Positions 17,276-27,177 are shown, counted from the stretch's first letter. The stretch is 64,000 nucleotides of DNA from Pseudomonas pseudonitroreducens (GCF_021603645.1 NZ_BQHJ01000002.1:372001-436000), one strand, 5' to 3'. Numbers and translations: made by a program. The notes: generated by a model from the letters alone, not told the origin.

Positions 17276-18345
17276 CGAAGCGTCTCCGGGGCCAGCAGCA
17301 GTGCCTCCAGCTGGGTCGACACGCGCTGCGGGTTCAGCCGCGTGAAGCACAGAGGCTGTTCATGCCGCAGGTCGAACTGGCGCTTGTCTTCGGCCGTCGG
17401 CTGGTAGGTGCAGGTCTTCTGCAGGCAGGGCGCGCACGAAGGCCAGTCACTGGCCAGGTGCACCTGCGAACGCCCGTAGGCGCCGGTGAGACCAGGATTG
17501 GTCGGGCCGAACAACGACAGCGTCGGCACGTCCAGGGCAGCGCCCAGGTGTCCGAGTCCGGTGTCGACCGCCACGCAGGCGGAGGCGCCGGCCAGCACCT
17601 TGGCCATGCCGGCAAGGCTTAATCTGGGGAGCACCGAGGCGTTTTCCAAGCCTTCGGCCAGCCGTTCGGCGCGCTGCCGCTCGGCTTCGTTGCCCCAGGG
17701 CAGGCGGACTTTCCAGCCGCGCTCGCCCATACGCTGGGCCAGCTCACGCCAGTAGACCTCCGGCCAATGCTTGGTCACCCAGGTGGTGCCATGCAGGAAT
17801 ACCAGGTAGGGCTCGGTCTCCACCGCGTCCAGCAGGCGATTGCGATCCAGGCCGTAATCGCCGGTGCCAGCGGGCAACGGGTAATCCAGCGCCTGGGCGA
17901 ACAACTGGCGCACACGCTCGACGGCGTGCTGGCCCCAGGCGACCGGATAGGTGCGGTTATAGAAGCGACTGGCAGCCGGCTCGCGGGCCGACTCCCGGTC
18001 CAGCCCGGCGATCGCAGTACGACGGCGCACGTAGCGGGTCAGCCAGGCGCTCTTGAGCAGGCCCTGGGCATCGATCACCAGGTCGTAGTCGACCTCTTTG
18101 AGGCGACGCTTGAAGCGGCTCCACTCGCCGCTCTTGAGAGTCTGCCAGAGGTTCTTGCGCCAGCGACGGATCGCCACCGGGATCACCTGGGCCACGGCCG
18201 GATGCCAGGCAGGAATCTCGGCGAAGCCTTCCTCAACCACCCAGTCGAACTGGATGCCGGGAATGGCGCGGGCGGCGTCGGTCAACGCCGGCAGGGTATG
18301 GATGACATCGCCCAGGGACGAGGTCTTGATCAGCAGGACCCTCAT
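17272..18345 (-). CDS. waaC: Heptosyltransferase I WaaC
   Basis: A 357-residue GT9 heptosyltransferase that transfers L-glycero-D-manno-heptose from ADP-heptose to Kdo. It starts MRVLLIKTSSLGDVIHTLPA, the classic WaaC N-terminus with the KTSSLGD loop. The C-terminal domain has VAVDTGLGHLGAALDVPTLS, the ADP-heptose site. It is overlapped at both ends by ATGA junctions with waaF and waaG, so the three enzymes are made in step. Confidence 0.94.
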   Translation of the reverse strand: MRVLLIKTSSLGDVIHTLPALTDAARAIPGIQFDWVVEEGFAEIPAWHPAVAQVIPVAIRRWRKNLWQTLKSGEWSRFKRRLKEVDYDLVIDAQGLLKSAWLTRYVRRRTAIAGLDRESAREPAASRFYNRTYPVAWGQHAVERVRQLFAQALDYPLPAGTGDYGLDRNRLLDAVETEPYLVFLHGTTWVTKHWPEVYWRELAQRMGERGWKVRLPWGNEAERQRAERLAEGLENASVLPRLSLAGMAKVLAGASACVAVDTGLGHLGAALDVPTLSLFGPTNPGLTGAYGRSQVHLASDWPSCAPCLQKTCTYQPTAEDKRQFDLRHEQPLCFTRLNPQRVSTQLEALLLAPETLR

Positions 18346-19385
18346 TCGGCGCTTTCCACGTCCACCGGGTCGGCAACCAGTCGGTCCAGCGCCTCGATCA
18401 CTGGGCGCGGTTTGAGTTCGCGCAGGCAGTTGTAGTGGCCGAAGCGGCACACGCGATCGAAGCACGGGCTGCAGTCCAGACCCAGGCGGACGATTTCCAC
18501 CTGGTCGGCCAGCGGCGGGGTGAACTGCGGCGAAGTGGAACCGTAAACCGCCACCAGCGGGCGGTTGAGTGCGGCAGCCACATGCATCAGGCCGGAGTCA
18601 TTGGTGACCACGGCAGCAGCGCAGGACATCAGGTCGATGGCCTCGGCCAGGGCGGTCTCGCCGGCCAGGTTCACCGACTCTTCGCGCAGGCCGGGGATCA
18701 GCCGCATGCGGATATCTTCACCGCCGGGATGATCGTTCTTCGAGCCGAAGATCCACACCTGCCAGCCGGCGCGGATCTTCACCTCGGCGACCTTGGCGTA
18801 ATACTCGGCCGGCCAGCGCTTGGCCTCGCCGAACTCGGCGCCGGGACACAGCGCCAGCACCGGGCGGTCCAGGCTCAGGCCGAACTTGGCCAGTGCGGCC
18901 TCGCGACTCTGCGGGTCGATGGCCAGGCGCGGCTGTGGATAAGGTTGCGGCAGCTCGGCACCCGGCTCGAAAGCCAGTGCCATGAAGCGCTCGATCATCA
19001 GCGGGTAGCGCTCTTTATCGAGCGTTCGGATGTCGTTGAGCAGGCCGTAGCGCATTTCGCCCTTCCAGCCGGTGCGCTTGGGGATGCCGGCGAAATATGG
19101 CACCAGCGCCGACTTGAGCGAATTGGGCAGGAGGATGGCCTGGTCGTACTGACCCTTGAGGGACTTGCCGATGCGCCGGCGCGCGGCGATATCCAGCACA
19201 CCATGGCCGAGCGGGAAACTCAGGGCCTGGCGCACCTCGGGCATGCGTTCGAGGATCGGCCGGCTCCAGTCGGGCGCCAGCACGTCGATCACGCAGTCCG
19301 GATGCCGCTGCTTCAGACACTGGAAGAGTGTCTGCGCCATCACCATGTCGCCCACCCAGGAGGGGCCTACGATCAGAATTCTCAT
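18342..19385 (-). CDS. waaF: Heptosyltransferase II WaaF
   Basis: A 347-residue GT9 enzyme that adds the second inner-core heptose. The N-terminus MRILIVGPSWVGDMVMAQTL is diagnostic for WaaF, and VVTNDSGLMHVAAALNRPLV is the nucleotide-sugar motif. It is the first gene of the long minus-strand core operon ending at 8013. The start at 19385 follows a GGAAAAGG purine stretch; a longer frame to 19433 would read through a strong hairpin at 19404-19425. In PAO1 ilvE lies just upstream of waaF; it is absent here. Confidence 0.94.
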   Translation of the reverse strand: MRILIVGPSWVGDMVMAQTLFQCLKQRHPDCVIDVLAPDWSRPILERMPEVRQALSFPLGHGVLDIAARRRIGKSLKGQYDQAILLPNSLKSALVPYFAGIPKRTGWKGEMRYGLLNDIRTLDKERYPLMIERFMALAFEPGAELPQPYPQPRLAIDPQSREAALAKFGLSLDRPVLALCPGAEFGEAKRWPAEYYAKVAEVKIRAGWQVWIFGSKNDHPGGEDIRMRLIPGLREESVNLAGETALAEAIDLMSCAAAVVTNDSGLMHVAAALNRPLVAVYGSTSPQFTPPLADQVEIVRLGLDCSPCFDRVCRFGHYNCLRELKPRPVIEALDRLVADPVDVESAE

Positions 19386-19686
19386 GCCTTTTCCAGAAAC
19401 GACCGGGGAGGCTCTCGCCTCCCCGTACTCCATTCATCCAGCCGTGCAGCGCGTGCCCTCACGGTCGGGTGCCGAGCATCGAATGCCGGCAGTCTAGCCC
19501 AGCCGGCAAACCGGCCGGGCGGATTTCGTCACTCCCTGTGACCTGGCGCAATGGCATCACGCGCCTTGCTCCTGACATCTATAGACCTGCGCAAGCGACT
19601 GGCAGCGCGGCCTGCTCCGGCGATCACCATCCCGCCGGATGCTGGCTCCATCGTTCAAAAGCCCTGGGGAGGGAAATCGCAGCGAA
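19386..19686. other. waaF-glnE intergenic region, 301 bases, with a 9-bp GC hairpin
   Basis: No gene was found. A perfect hairpin CGGGGAGGC-TCTC-GCCTCCCCG lies at 19404-19425, only 18 bases upstream of the waaF start. It is not followed by a T tract on either strand. It could be a leader hairpin of waaF or the remnant of a terminator. The waaF promoter should lie in this gap, but no convincing -35/-10 pair was seen. Confidence 0.5.
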
Positions 19687-22632
19687 TCAGGTCAGCTCGA
19701 AGGCTTTCCACATCTGCATCACCATGCGCCGCTCGGCATGGAAGTGGTCGCCGCTCACCACGCCCGGCTGCTTCTGCAGGGACAATCGGTGCGCCGCCGC
19801 CCGGTAGGCCTTGTAGGCATCCTGCAACTTCAGGACATCCTCGCCGGACATCAACCCGACCCGCTCCAGCGCTTCCAGAATGCGGATATTGTCGGTGAAC
19901 TCCACCAGCTCCGGGTGCTGCCACGACCAGGCCAGGGCCGCGTATTGCACCATAAATTCGATATCGACGATACCACCGGCATCCTGCTTGAGATCGAACG
20001 GGGCCGCGGCCTCGAAGGCATTCGGTGCGGTACCGGCGGCGGTGCTCGGGGTGCCGAGGTTGTCGCGCATCTTGGCGCGCATCTCGCTGACCTCCTTGCG
20101 CAGCTCGGCCAGGTCGCGCTGCTGGCCCAGCACCTTCGCGCGGATCGCCTCGAAAGCCCTGGCCACCCGCTGGCAGCCGGCAAGTACGCGAGCACGCACC
20201 AGCGCCTGGTGCTCCCAGGTCCAGGCTTCGCCCAGCTGATAGGCCTCGAAGGCGCGCAGCGAACTGACCAGCAGCCCGGAAGCGCCACTCGGGCGCAGGC
20301 GCATATCCACTTCATAGAGCATGCCCGAGGGCGTCTGCGCGGTGAGGAAGTGGATGATCTTCTGCCCCAGGCGCGTGTAGAACTGCGCGCCGTCGATGGA
20401 CTTCTCGCCGTCGGTCTCGCTCTGCGGGTCGCCGTCGTGGATGAATACCAGGTCCAGGTCCGAACCGTGGCCCAGCTCCAGGCCGCCGGACTTGCCGTAG
20501 CCGATGATGATGAAATCCGGATCGCAAGGCGTGCCGTCGGCCCGGGTCGGGCGGCCGTGGCGTTGTACCAGCTGGTCCCAGGTCAGGCTCAGCACCTGCT
20601 CGAGGATCGCTTCGGCCAGCCAGGTCAGGTAGTCGCTGACCTTCATCAACGGCAGGGTGCCGGCGATCTCCGAGGCCACAACGCGCAGGCCGTGGGCGAG
20701 CTTGAAGTGGCGCAGGGTCTCCATCTGCTGCTCGAGGTCGTCCGCGGGAATACGCGTCAGCCGCTCGCGCAACTCGGCGCCCAGTTCGGCAGCCTGCGGC
20801 GGACGGAACAGCCGTCCTTCATTCAACAGTTCGTCGAGCAGGATCGGGAAGCGGGCAATCTGCTCGGCCACCATCGGGCTCGCCGCACAGAGGGTCAGCA
20901 GGCGCTCCAGCGCGCCGGGGTTTTCGGTTAGCAGCACGAGGTAAGCCGAACGCCGCGCCACTGCTTCGATCAGCGGCAGCGTGCGCTCCAGCAGCACATC
21001 GGCCGGCCCGCGCTCGGCGATCATGTTCAGCAGGCGCGGCATGAAGGCATCCAGCCGCTCGCGTCCCAGGCGCTGCATGGCGCGCACCTGCGCACCATGG
21101 CGCAGGTCAGTGAGGCGCTTCCAGGCCAGCGCCGGCTCAGCGAAGCCGGTGTCGGCGAACTGGCGGCAGGCGGACTCCTCGTCCACCGCTTCCTCCCAGA
21201 TCGGAATCCACTCGCCACCAATGGTGGTATCGACCTTGCCGTCCTCGTCTTCATCCGGGTCGGCAATGACCTGGTGGAAGTGCCAGTCGATGCGCTCTCG
21301 CCATTGGTTGATCGCCTGGTGGAAAGCCGACCAGTTGGCGAAGCCCATGATGAAGGCGACGCGAATACGCTCGAACTCGTCTTCCGGCAGCATCTGCGTC
21401 TGCCGATCGGCAATGGCCTGCAGGGCATGCTCGGCGTAACGCAGGAATTCGTAGCCCTCGCGCAGTTCGGCGACCACCTGCGGCGGCAGGTAGCCCTGCC
21501 CTTCGAGGATCGCCAGCACGCGCAGCAACGGCCGCTGCTGCAGGCTGAGGTCACGGCCGCCATGGATCAGCTGGAAGGCCTGGGCGATGAACTCCACCTC
21601 GCGGATGCCGCCGGCGCCCAGCTTGATGTTCTCGCTCATGCCCTTGCGCCGCACCTCCTGCTGGATCAGCTGCTTCATGGTGCGCAGCGCCTCGATGGCG
21701 GAGAAGTCCAGGTAGCGGCGGTAGACGAACGGGCGCAACAGTTCGAGCAGGCGCTGGCCGGCTTCCTGGTCACCGCCGACCACGCGCGCCTTGATCATCG
21801 CGTAGCGTTCCCAGTCGCGCCCCTGGTCCTGGTAGTACTGCTCCAGCGCGGCAAAGCTGTGTACCAACGGACCACTGGAGCCGTAGGGGCGCAAGCGCAT
21901 GTCGACGCGGAAGGCGAAGCCCTCGACGGTGATGGCATCCAGCGACTTGATCAGCTTCTGCCCCAGGCGGGTGAAGAACTCCTGGTTATCCAGCGCGCGC
22001 TTGGCGCCCTGGGTCTCGCCACCCTCGGGATAACCGAAGATCAGGTCGATGTCGGACGACAGATTGAGCTCGCCCGCGCCCAGTTTGCCCATGCCCAGCA
22101 CGATCATCTTCTGCGGCAGCCCCGAGCGATGGCCGATGGGCACGCCGAACTGCTGGCAATTGCGCTGATAGAGCCAGGCCAGGGACTGGTCGATGCAGGC
22201 GTCGGCGAGGTCGGACAAGTCGCGACAGGTACCGGCCAGGTCGCTGCGGCGGCTCAGGTCGCGCCAGATGATGCGCACCTGCTGGCGTCGACGGAAACGG
22301 CGCAGGCGGCGACCCAACTCGTCTTCGTCGGCGCAATCGGCCAGCAGCGCTTCCAGCTGCGCCCCCATCTCGCCGGGCTGCAGGCCACGCTCCAGCTCAC
22401 CGGTCGCGGCCAGCTCCAATAGAAAGGCAGGATCGCGCTGGACCTGCTCGGCAACGAAATCGCTGCCGGCGGTGACGCGGGAGAAATCGGCATGCCGCTC
22501 GTCGGACCAGGCTTCGAAGCTGGCGATCTGCTCGGGAGAAGAGGCGGCGATGGCGGTGCGAAAATTCTGCTCAGCTCGCTCGGCGAGAGGCTTCAGAGTG
22601 GCCGGCAAAGCGGCCAGGGACGGCAGGCTCAT
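19687..22632 (-). CDS. glnE: Bifunctional glutamine synthetase adenylyl-removing/adenylyltransferase GlnE
   Basis: A 981-residue regulator of nitrogen assimilation that adenylylates and deadenylylates glutamine synthetase according to PII and glutamine. There are two nucleotidyltransferase domains, each followed by a helical GlnE domain. The N-terminal (deadenylylase) site reads SSDIDLIFGYPEGGE near residue 190, and the C-terminal (adenylylase) site reads HGSDLDLVFIHDGD near 725. Length matches other Pseudomonas GlnE proteins. It is divergent from aceE across a 244-base regulatory gap. Confidence 0.95.
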   Translation of the reverse strand: MSLPSLAALPATLKPLAERAEQNFRTAIAASSPEQIASFEAWSDERHADFSRVTAGSDFVAEQVQRDPAFLLELAATGELERGLQPGEMGAQLEALLADCADEDELGRRLRRFRRRQQVRIIWRDLSRRSDLAGTCRDLSDLADACIDQSLAWLYQRNCQQFGVPIGHRSGLPQKMIVLGMGKLGAGELNLSSDIDLIFGYPEGGETQGAKRALDNQEFFTRLGQKLIKSLDAITVEGFAFRVDMRLRPYGSSGPLVHSFAALEQYYQDQGRDWERYAMIKARVVGGDQEAGQRLLELLRPFVYRRYLDFSAIEALRTMKQLIQQEVRRKGMSENIKLGAGGIREVEFIAQAFQLIHGGRDLSLQQRPLLRVLAILEGQGYLPPQVVAELREGYEFLRYAEHALQAIADRQTQMLPEDEFERIRVAFIMGFANWSAFHQAINQWRERIDWHFHQVIADPDEDEDGKVDTTIGGEWIPIWEEAVDEESACRQFADTGFAEPALAWKRLTDLRHGAQVRAMQRLGRERLDAFMPRLLNMIAERGPADVLLERTLPLIEAVARRSAYLVLLTENPGALERLLTLCAASPMVAEQIARFPILLDELLNEGRLFRPPQAAELGAELRERLTRIPADDLEQQMETLRHFKLAHGLRVVASEIAGTLPLMKVSDYLTWLAEAILEQVLSLTWDQLVQRHGRPTRADGTPCDPDFIIIGYGKSGGLELGHGSDLDLVFIHDGDPQSETDGEKSIDGAQFYTRLGQKIIHFLTAQTPSGMLYEVDMRLRPSGASGLLVSSLRAFEAYQLGEAWTWEHQALVRARVLAGCQRVARAFEAIRAKVLGQQRDLAELRKEVSEMRAKMRDNLGTPSTAAGTAPNAFEAAAPFDLKQDAGGIVDIEFMVQYAALAWSWQHPELVEFTDNIRILEALERVGLMSGEDVLKLQDAYKAYRAAAHRLSLQKQPGVVSGDHFHAERRMVMQMWKAFELT

Positions 22633-22685
22633 GGTCTATCCTGAGTGGTCGGCGAGGCGCCGGCATTCCTATCTTTTCGTGCCCC

Positions 22686-22753
22686 TGTAGTTTTACTACT
22701 AACTTTTTCGAGGGGAGGGATGTATCCGCTGGCGATTTGTAGTAAAACTACAA
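22686..22753. promoter_or_regulatory. Two GntR/FadR-type operators between glnE and aceE
   Basis: Site 2 (22737-22753) is a perfect palindrome, TTGTAGT-AAA-ACTACAA. Site 1 (22687-22699) is GTAGT-TTT-ACTAC with weaker flanks. Both fit the FadR/PdhR-subfamily core TNGTnnnACNA, and their centres are 52 bases apart, about five helical turns. In E. coli, PdhR (same family) controls aceEF, so a pyruvate- or lactate-sensing GntR regulator is the likely ligand. The regulator gene itself is not in this window. Confidence 0.6.
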
Positions 22754-22876
22754 CCCGCCGGGCGTACCCCCGGAGCACTTCCAAGAATTCGCCGCGTCGC
22801 CCACGAGGTTGGCGCAGCTATCGGCAACGATCTACTGGCTTCCGATTCTGGAAGCCTTTCCGCCCTGGAGCAAGCC

Positions 22877-25525
22877 ATGCAAGACCTCGATCCCGTCGAA
22901 ACCCAGGAATGGCTGGACGCCCTGGAATCGGTCCTGGACCGTGAAGGTGAAGACCGCGCCCATTACCTGATGACCCGTATGGGCGAGCTGGCCAGCCGGT
23001 CCGGCACCCAACTGCCCTACGCCATCACCACGCCGTACCGCAACAGCATCCCGGTCACCCACGAAGCGCGCATGCCCGGCGACCTGTTCATGGAACGCCG
23101 GATCCGCTCCCTGGTGCGCTGGAACGCCCTGGCGATGGTGATGAAGGCCAACAAGAACGACCCGGATCTGGGTGGCCACATCTCCTCCTTCGCCTCCTCG
23201 GCGACTCTCTACGACGTAGGCTTCAACTACTTCTTCCAGGCCCCGACCGACGAACACGGCGGCGACCTGGTGTTCTTCCAGGGCCACGCCTCCCCCGGCG
23301 TCTACGCCCGCGCCTTCCTCGAAGGCCGCATCAGCGAAGACCAACTGAACAACTTCCGCCAGGAAGTGGACGGTAACGGCCTGTCCTCCTACCCGCACCC
23401 CTGGCTGATGCCGGACTTCTGGCAGTTCCCGACCGTATCCATGGGTCTGGGCCCGATCCAGGCGATCTACCAGGCGCGTTTCATGAAGTACCTGGAAAGC
23501 CGCGGCTTCATTCCCGCCGGCAAGCAGAAGGTCTGGTGCTTCATGGGCGACGGCGAGTGCGACGAGCCGGAATCCCTGGGCGCGATCTCCCTGGCCGGCC
23601 GCGAGAAGCTGGATAACCTGATCTTCGTCATCAACTGCAACCTGCAGCGCCTCGACGGCCCGGTTCGCGGCAACGGCAAGATCATCCAGGAACTCGAAGG
23701 CGTGTTCCGTGGCGCCGAGTGGAACGTCAACAAGGTGGTCTGGGGTCGCTTCTGGGACCCGTTGTTCGCCAAGGACACCGCCGGCCTGCTGCAGCAGCGC
23801 ATGGACGAGGTCATCGACGGCGAGTACCAGAACTACAAGGCCAAAGACGGCGCCTACGTGCGCGAGCACTTCTTCGGTGCGCGTCCGGAGCTGCTGGAGA
23901 TGGTCAAGGACCTCTCCGACGAGGAAGTCTGGAAACTCAACCGTGGCGGCCACGACCCCTACAAGGTCTATGCGGCCTACCACCAGGCGGTCAACCACAA
24001 GGGCCAGCCGACCGTCATCCTGGCCAAGACCATCAAGGGCTATGGCACAGGTTCCGGCGAAGCGAAGAACATCGCGCACAACGTCAAGAAGGTCGACGTC
24101 GAGTCCCTGAAGTCGTTCCGCGACAAGTTCGACATCCCGATCAAGGATGCCGATCTGGAAAACCTGCCGTTCTACCGCCCCGAAGAAGGCAGCGCCGAAG
24201 CCAAGTACCTGGCTTCCCGCCGTGCCGCGCTGGGCGGCGTGATGCCGGTGCGCCGCGAGAAGAGCTTCCAGGTCCCGGTTCCCCCGCTGGAAACCCTCAA
24301 GGCCATGCTCGACGGCTCGGGCGACCGCGAAATCTCCACCACCATGGCCTTCGTGCGGATCATCTCGCAGTTGGTCAAGGACAAGGAACTCGGCCCGCGC
24401 ATCGTCCCGATCGTGCCCGACGAAGCCCGTACCTTCGGTATGGAAGGCATGTTCCGCCAGCTCGGCATCTACTCCTCCGTCGGCCAGCTGTACGAGCCGG
24501 TCGACAAGGACCAGGTGATGTTCTACCGCGAGGACAAGAAAGGTCAGATCCTCGAGGAAGGCATCAACGAAGCCGGCGCCATGTCCAGCTGGATTGCCGC
24601 GGGTACCTCGTACTCCACGCACAACCAGCCGATGCTACCGTTCTACATCTTCTACTCGATGTTCGGCTTCCAGCGTATCGGCGACCTGGCCTGGGCCGCA
24701 GGCGACAGCCGCGCGCACGGTTTCCTGATCGGCGGCACCGCCGGCCGTACCACCCTCAACGGTGAAGGCCTGCAGCACGAAGACGGTCACAGCCACCTGC
24801 TGGCGGCGACCATCCCGAACTGCCGCACCTACGATCCGACCTACGCCTACGAGCTGGCGGTGATCATCCGCGAAGGCTCGCGGCAGATGATCGAAGAGCA
24901 GCAGGACATCTTCTATTACATCACCGTGATGAACGAGAACTACGTCCAGCCGGCCATGCCCAAGGGCGCCGAGGAAGGCATCATCAAGGGCATGTACCTG
25001 CTCGATGAGGACAAGAAGGACGCCGCGCATCACGTGCAGCTGCTGGGTTCGGGCACCATCCTGCGCGAAGTCGAAGCCGCCGCGAAGATCCTCCGCGAAG
25101 ACTTCGGCATCGGCGCCGACGTCTGGTCCGTTCCGAGCTTCAACGAACTGCGCCGCGACGGCCTCGCCGTGGAGCGCTGGAACCGCCTGCACCCGGGTCA
25201 GAAGCCCAAGCAGAGCTACGTCGAAGAGTGCCTGTCCGGCCGCAAGGGCCCGGTCATCGCCTCCACCGACTACATGAAGCTCTACGCCGAGCAGATCCGC
25301 CAGTGGGTTCCGAGCAAGGAATTCAAGGTCCTGGGCACCGACGGCTTCGGCCGCAGCGACAGCCGCCGCAAGCTGCGCGACTTCTTCGAAGTCGACCGCC
25401 ACTGGGTGGTGCTGGCCGCGCTGGAAGCCCTGGCCGATCGCGGTGATATCGAACCCAAGGTCGTGGCCGAAGCCATCGCCAAGTTCGGCATCAACCCCGA
25501 AAAACGCAACCCGCTGGACTGCTGA
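22877..25525 (+). CDS. aceE: Pyruvate dehydrogenase E1 component
   Basis: An 882-residue homodimeric-type E1 that decarboxylates pyruvate on thiamine diphosphate and passes the acetyl group to AceF. The ThDP motif runs from GDGEC (224-228) to NCN (253-255). The N-terminal E2-docking region and the conserved FQGHASPGVYARAF loop are present. GGAG lies eight bases before the ATG. It is followed eleven bases later by aceF; no lpd gene is in the window, so E3 must come from elsewhere. Two GntR-type operators upstream suggest repression in the absence of pyruvate. Confidence 0.97.
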   Translation: MQDLDPVETQEWLDALESVLDREGEDRAHYLMTRMGELASRSGTQLPYAITTPYRNSIPVTHEARMPGDLFMERRIRSLVRWNALAMVMKANKNDPDLGGHISSFASSATLYDVGFNYFFQAPTDEHGGDLVFFQGHASPGVYARAFLEGRISEDQLNNFRQEVDGNGLSSYPHPWLMPDFWQFPTVSMGLGPIQAIYQARFMKYLESRGFIPAGKQKVWCFMGDGECDEPESLGAISLAGREKLDNLIFVINCNLQRLDGPVRGNGKIIQELEGVFRGAEWNVNKVVWGRFWDPLFAKDTAGLLQQRMDEVIDGEYQNYKAKDGAYVREHFFGARPELLEMVKDLSDEEVWKLNRGGHDPYKVYAAYHQAVNHKGQPTVILAKTIKGYGTGSGEAKNIAHNVKKVDVESLKSFRDKFDIPIKDADLENLPFYRPEEGSAEAKYLASRRAALGGVMPVRREKSFQVPVPPLETLKAMLDGSGDREISTTMAFVRIISQLVKDKELGPRIVPIVPDEARTFGMEGMFRQLGIYSSVGQLYEPVDKDQVMFYREDKKGQILEEGINEAGAMSSWIAAGTSYSTHNQPMLPFYIFYSMFGFQRIGDLAWAAGDSRAHGFLIGGTAGRTTLNGEGLQHEDGHSHLLAATIPNCRTYDPTYAYELAVIIREGSRQMIEEQQDIFYYITVMNENYVQPAMPKGAEEGIIKGMYLLDEDKKDAAHHVQLLGSGTILREVEAAAKILREDFGIGADVWSVPSFNELRRDGLAVERWNRLHPGQKPKQSYVEECLSGRKGPVIASTDYMKLYAEQIRQWVPSKEFKVLGTDGFGRSDSRRKLRDFFEVDRHWVVLAALEALADRGDIEPKVVAEAIAKFGINPEKRNPLDC

Positions 25526-25536
25526 GGAGAGGCACG

Positions 25537-27177
25537 ATGAGCGAACTGATTCGTGTACCCGACATCGGCAATGGTCAGGGTGAAGTCATCGAACTGCTGG
25601 TCAAGGTCGGCGACACCGTCGAGGCCGACCAGAGCCTGCTGACCCTGGAATCCGACAAGGCCAGCATGGAGATTCCCTCGCCGAAAGCCGGCGTGGTGAA
25701 AAGCCTGAAGATCAAGGTGGGCGACACCCTGAAGGAAGGCGACGAGATCCTCGAGCTGGAAGTCGAGGGAGGTTCGGCTGCCGCCGAAGCGCCCAAGGCC
25801 GAAGCTCCGGCACCGGCCGCCGAGGCTCCGAAGGCAGAGGCTCCGGCCGCTGCCCCGGCGCCGGCTGCCGCGCCCGCCGCTGGCGCCAGCGTCCAGGACA
25901 TCCACGTCCCGGACATCGGCTCCGCCGGCAAGGCCAACGTCATCGAAGTCATGGTGAAAGCCGGCGACACGGTCGAAGCCGACCAGTCGCTGATCACCCT
26001 GGAGTCGGACAAGGCCAGCATGGAAATCCCCTCGCCGGCTGCCGGCGTGGTGGAGAGCGTGTCGATCAAGATCGGTGACGAAGTCGGCACCGGCGACCTG
26101 ATCCTCAAGCTGAAGGTCGCGGGCGCTGCTGCCCCGGCTGCCGCTGAACCAGCTCCGGCGGCTGCTCCGGCCGCTGCCGCTCCTGCCGCCGCTCCGGTAC
26201 CGGCCGCTGCACCGGCCAAGGCTGCGGAAGCCGCTCCGGTGGGCGCGCCCAGCCGTGACGGCGCCAAGGTCCACGCCGGCCCCGCGGTGCGCATGGTCGC
26301 CCGCGAGTTCGGCGTCGAGCTGAGCGAAGTCAAAGGCACCGGCCCGAAAGGCCGCATCCTCAAGGAAGACGTGCAGCTGTTCGTCAAGGAACAACTGCAG
26401 CGCGCCAAATCCGGCGCGCCGGCTGGCGCTACCGGTGGCGCGGGCATCCCGCCGATCCCGGAAGTCGACTTCAGCAAGTTCGGCGAAGTGGAAGAAGTGG
26501 CGATGACCCGCCTGATGCAGGTCGGCGCCGCCAACCTGCACCGCAGTTGGCTGAACGTGCCGCACGTGACCCAGTTCGACTCGGCCGACATCACCGAGAT
26601 GGAAGCCTTCCGCGTGGCCCAGAAAGCCGTGGCGGAGAAGGCTGGCGTCAAGCTGACCGTGCTGCCGATCCTGCTGAAGGCCTGTGCCCACCTGCTCAAG
26701 GAAATGCCGGACTTCAACAGCTCGCTGGCCCCCAGCGGCAAGGCGCTGATCCGCAAGAAGTACGTGAACATCGGCTTCGCCGTGGACACGCCGGACGGCC
26801 TGCTGGTACCGGTGATCAAGAACGTCGACCAGAAGAGCTTGCTGCAACTGGCCGCCGAGGCCGCCGAACTGGCGGAAAAAGCGCGCACCAAGAAGCTCTC
26901 CGCCGACGCCATGCAGGGCGCCTGCTTCACCATCTCCAGCCTCGGCCACATTGGCGGCACCGGTTTCACGCCGATCGTCAACGCGCCGGAAGTGGCAATC
27001 CTCGGTGTCAGCAAGGCGACCATGCAGCCGGTGTGGGACGGCAAGGCCTTCCAGCCGCGTCTGATGCTGCCGCTGTCGCTGTCCTACGATCACCGCGTGA
27101 TCAACGGGGCCGCTGCTGCGCGCTACACCAAGCGCCTGTCCGACCTGCTGGGTGATATCCGCACCCTGCTGCTGTAA
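25537..27177 (+). CDS. aceF: Pyruvate dehydrogenase E2 (dihydrolipoamide acetyltransferase)
   Basis: A 546-residue E2 with two lipoyl domains (lipoyl lysines K41 and K159, each in ESDKASMEIPSP), Ala/Pro-rich linkers, an E1/E3-binding domain at about 246-285, and a catalytic domain ending in SYDHRVING (His519). It transfers the acetyl group from lipoyl to CoA and forms the complex core. GGAGAGG precedes the start by six bases. Transcription probably ends at the hairpin at 27255-27283. A 12-base direct repeat (TGTAAGTGTTGC, offset 15) overlaps the stop codon. Confidence 0.97.
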   Translation: MSELIRVPDIGNGQGEVIELLVKVGDTVEADQSLLTLESDKASMEIPSPKAGVVKSLKIKVGDTLKEGDEILELEVEGGSAAAEAPKAEAPAPAAEAPKAEAPAAAPAPAAAPAAGASVQDIHVPDIGSAGKANVIEVMVKAGDTVEADQSLITLESDKASMEIPSPAAGVVESVSIKIGDEVGTGDLILKLKVAGAAAPAAAEPAPAAAPAAAAPAAAPVPAAAPAKAAEAAPVGAPSRDGAKVHAGPAVRMVAREFGVELSEVKGTGPKGRILKEDVQLFVKEQLQRAKSGAPAGATGGAGIPPIPEVDFSKFGEVEEVAMTRLMQVGAANLHRSWLNVPHVTQFDSADITEMEAFRVAQKAVAEKAGVKLTVLPILLKACAHLLKEMPDFNSSLAPSGKALIRKKYVNIGFAVDTPDGLLVPVIKNVDQKSLLQLAAEAAELAEKARTKKLSADAMQGACFTISSLGHIGGTGFTPIVNAPEVAILGVSKATMQPVWDGKAFQPRLMLPLSLSYDHRVINGAAAARYTKRLSDLLGDIRTLLL

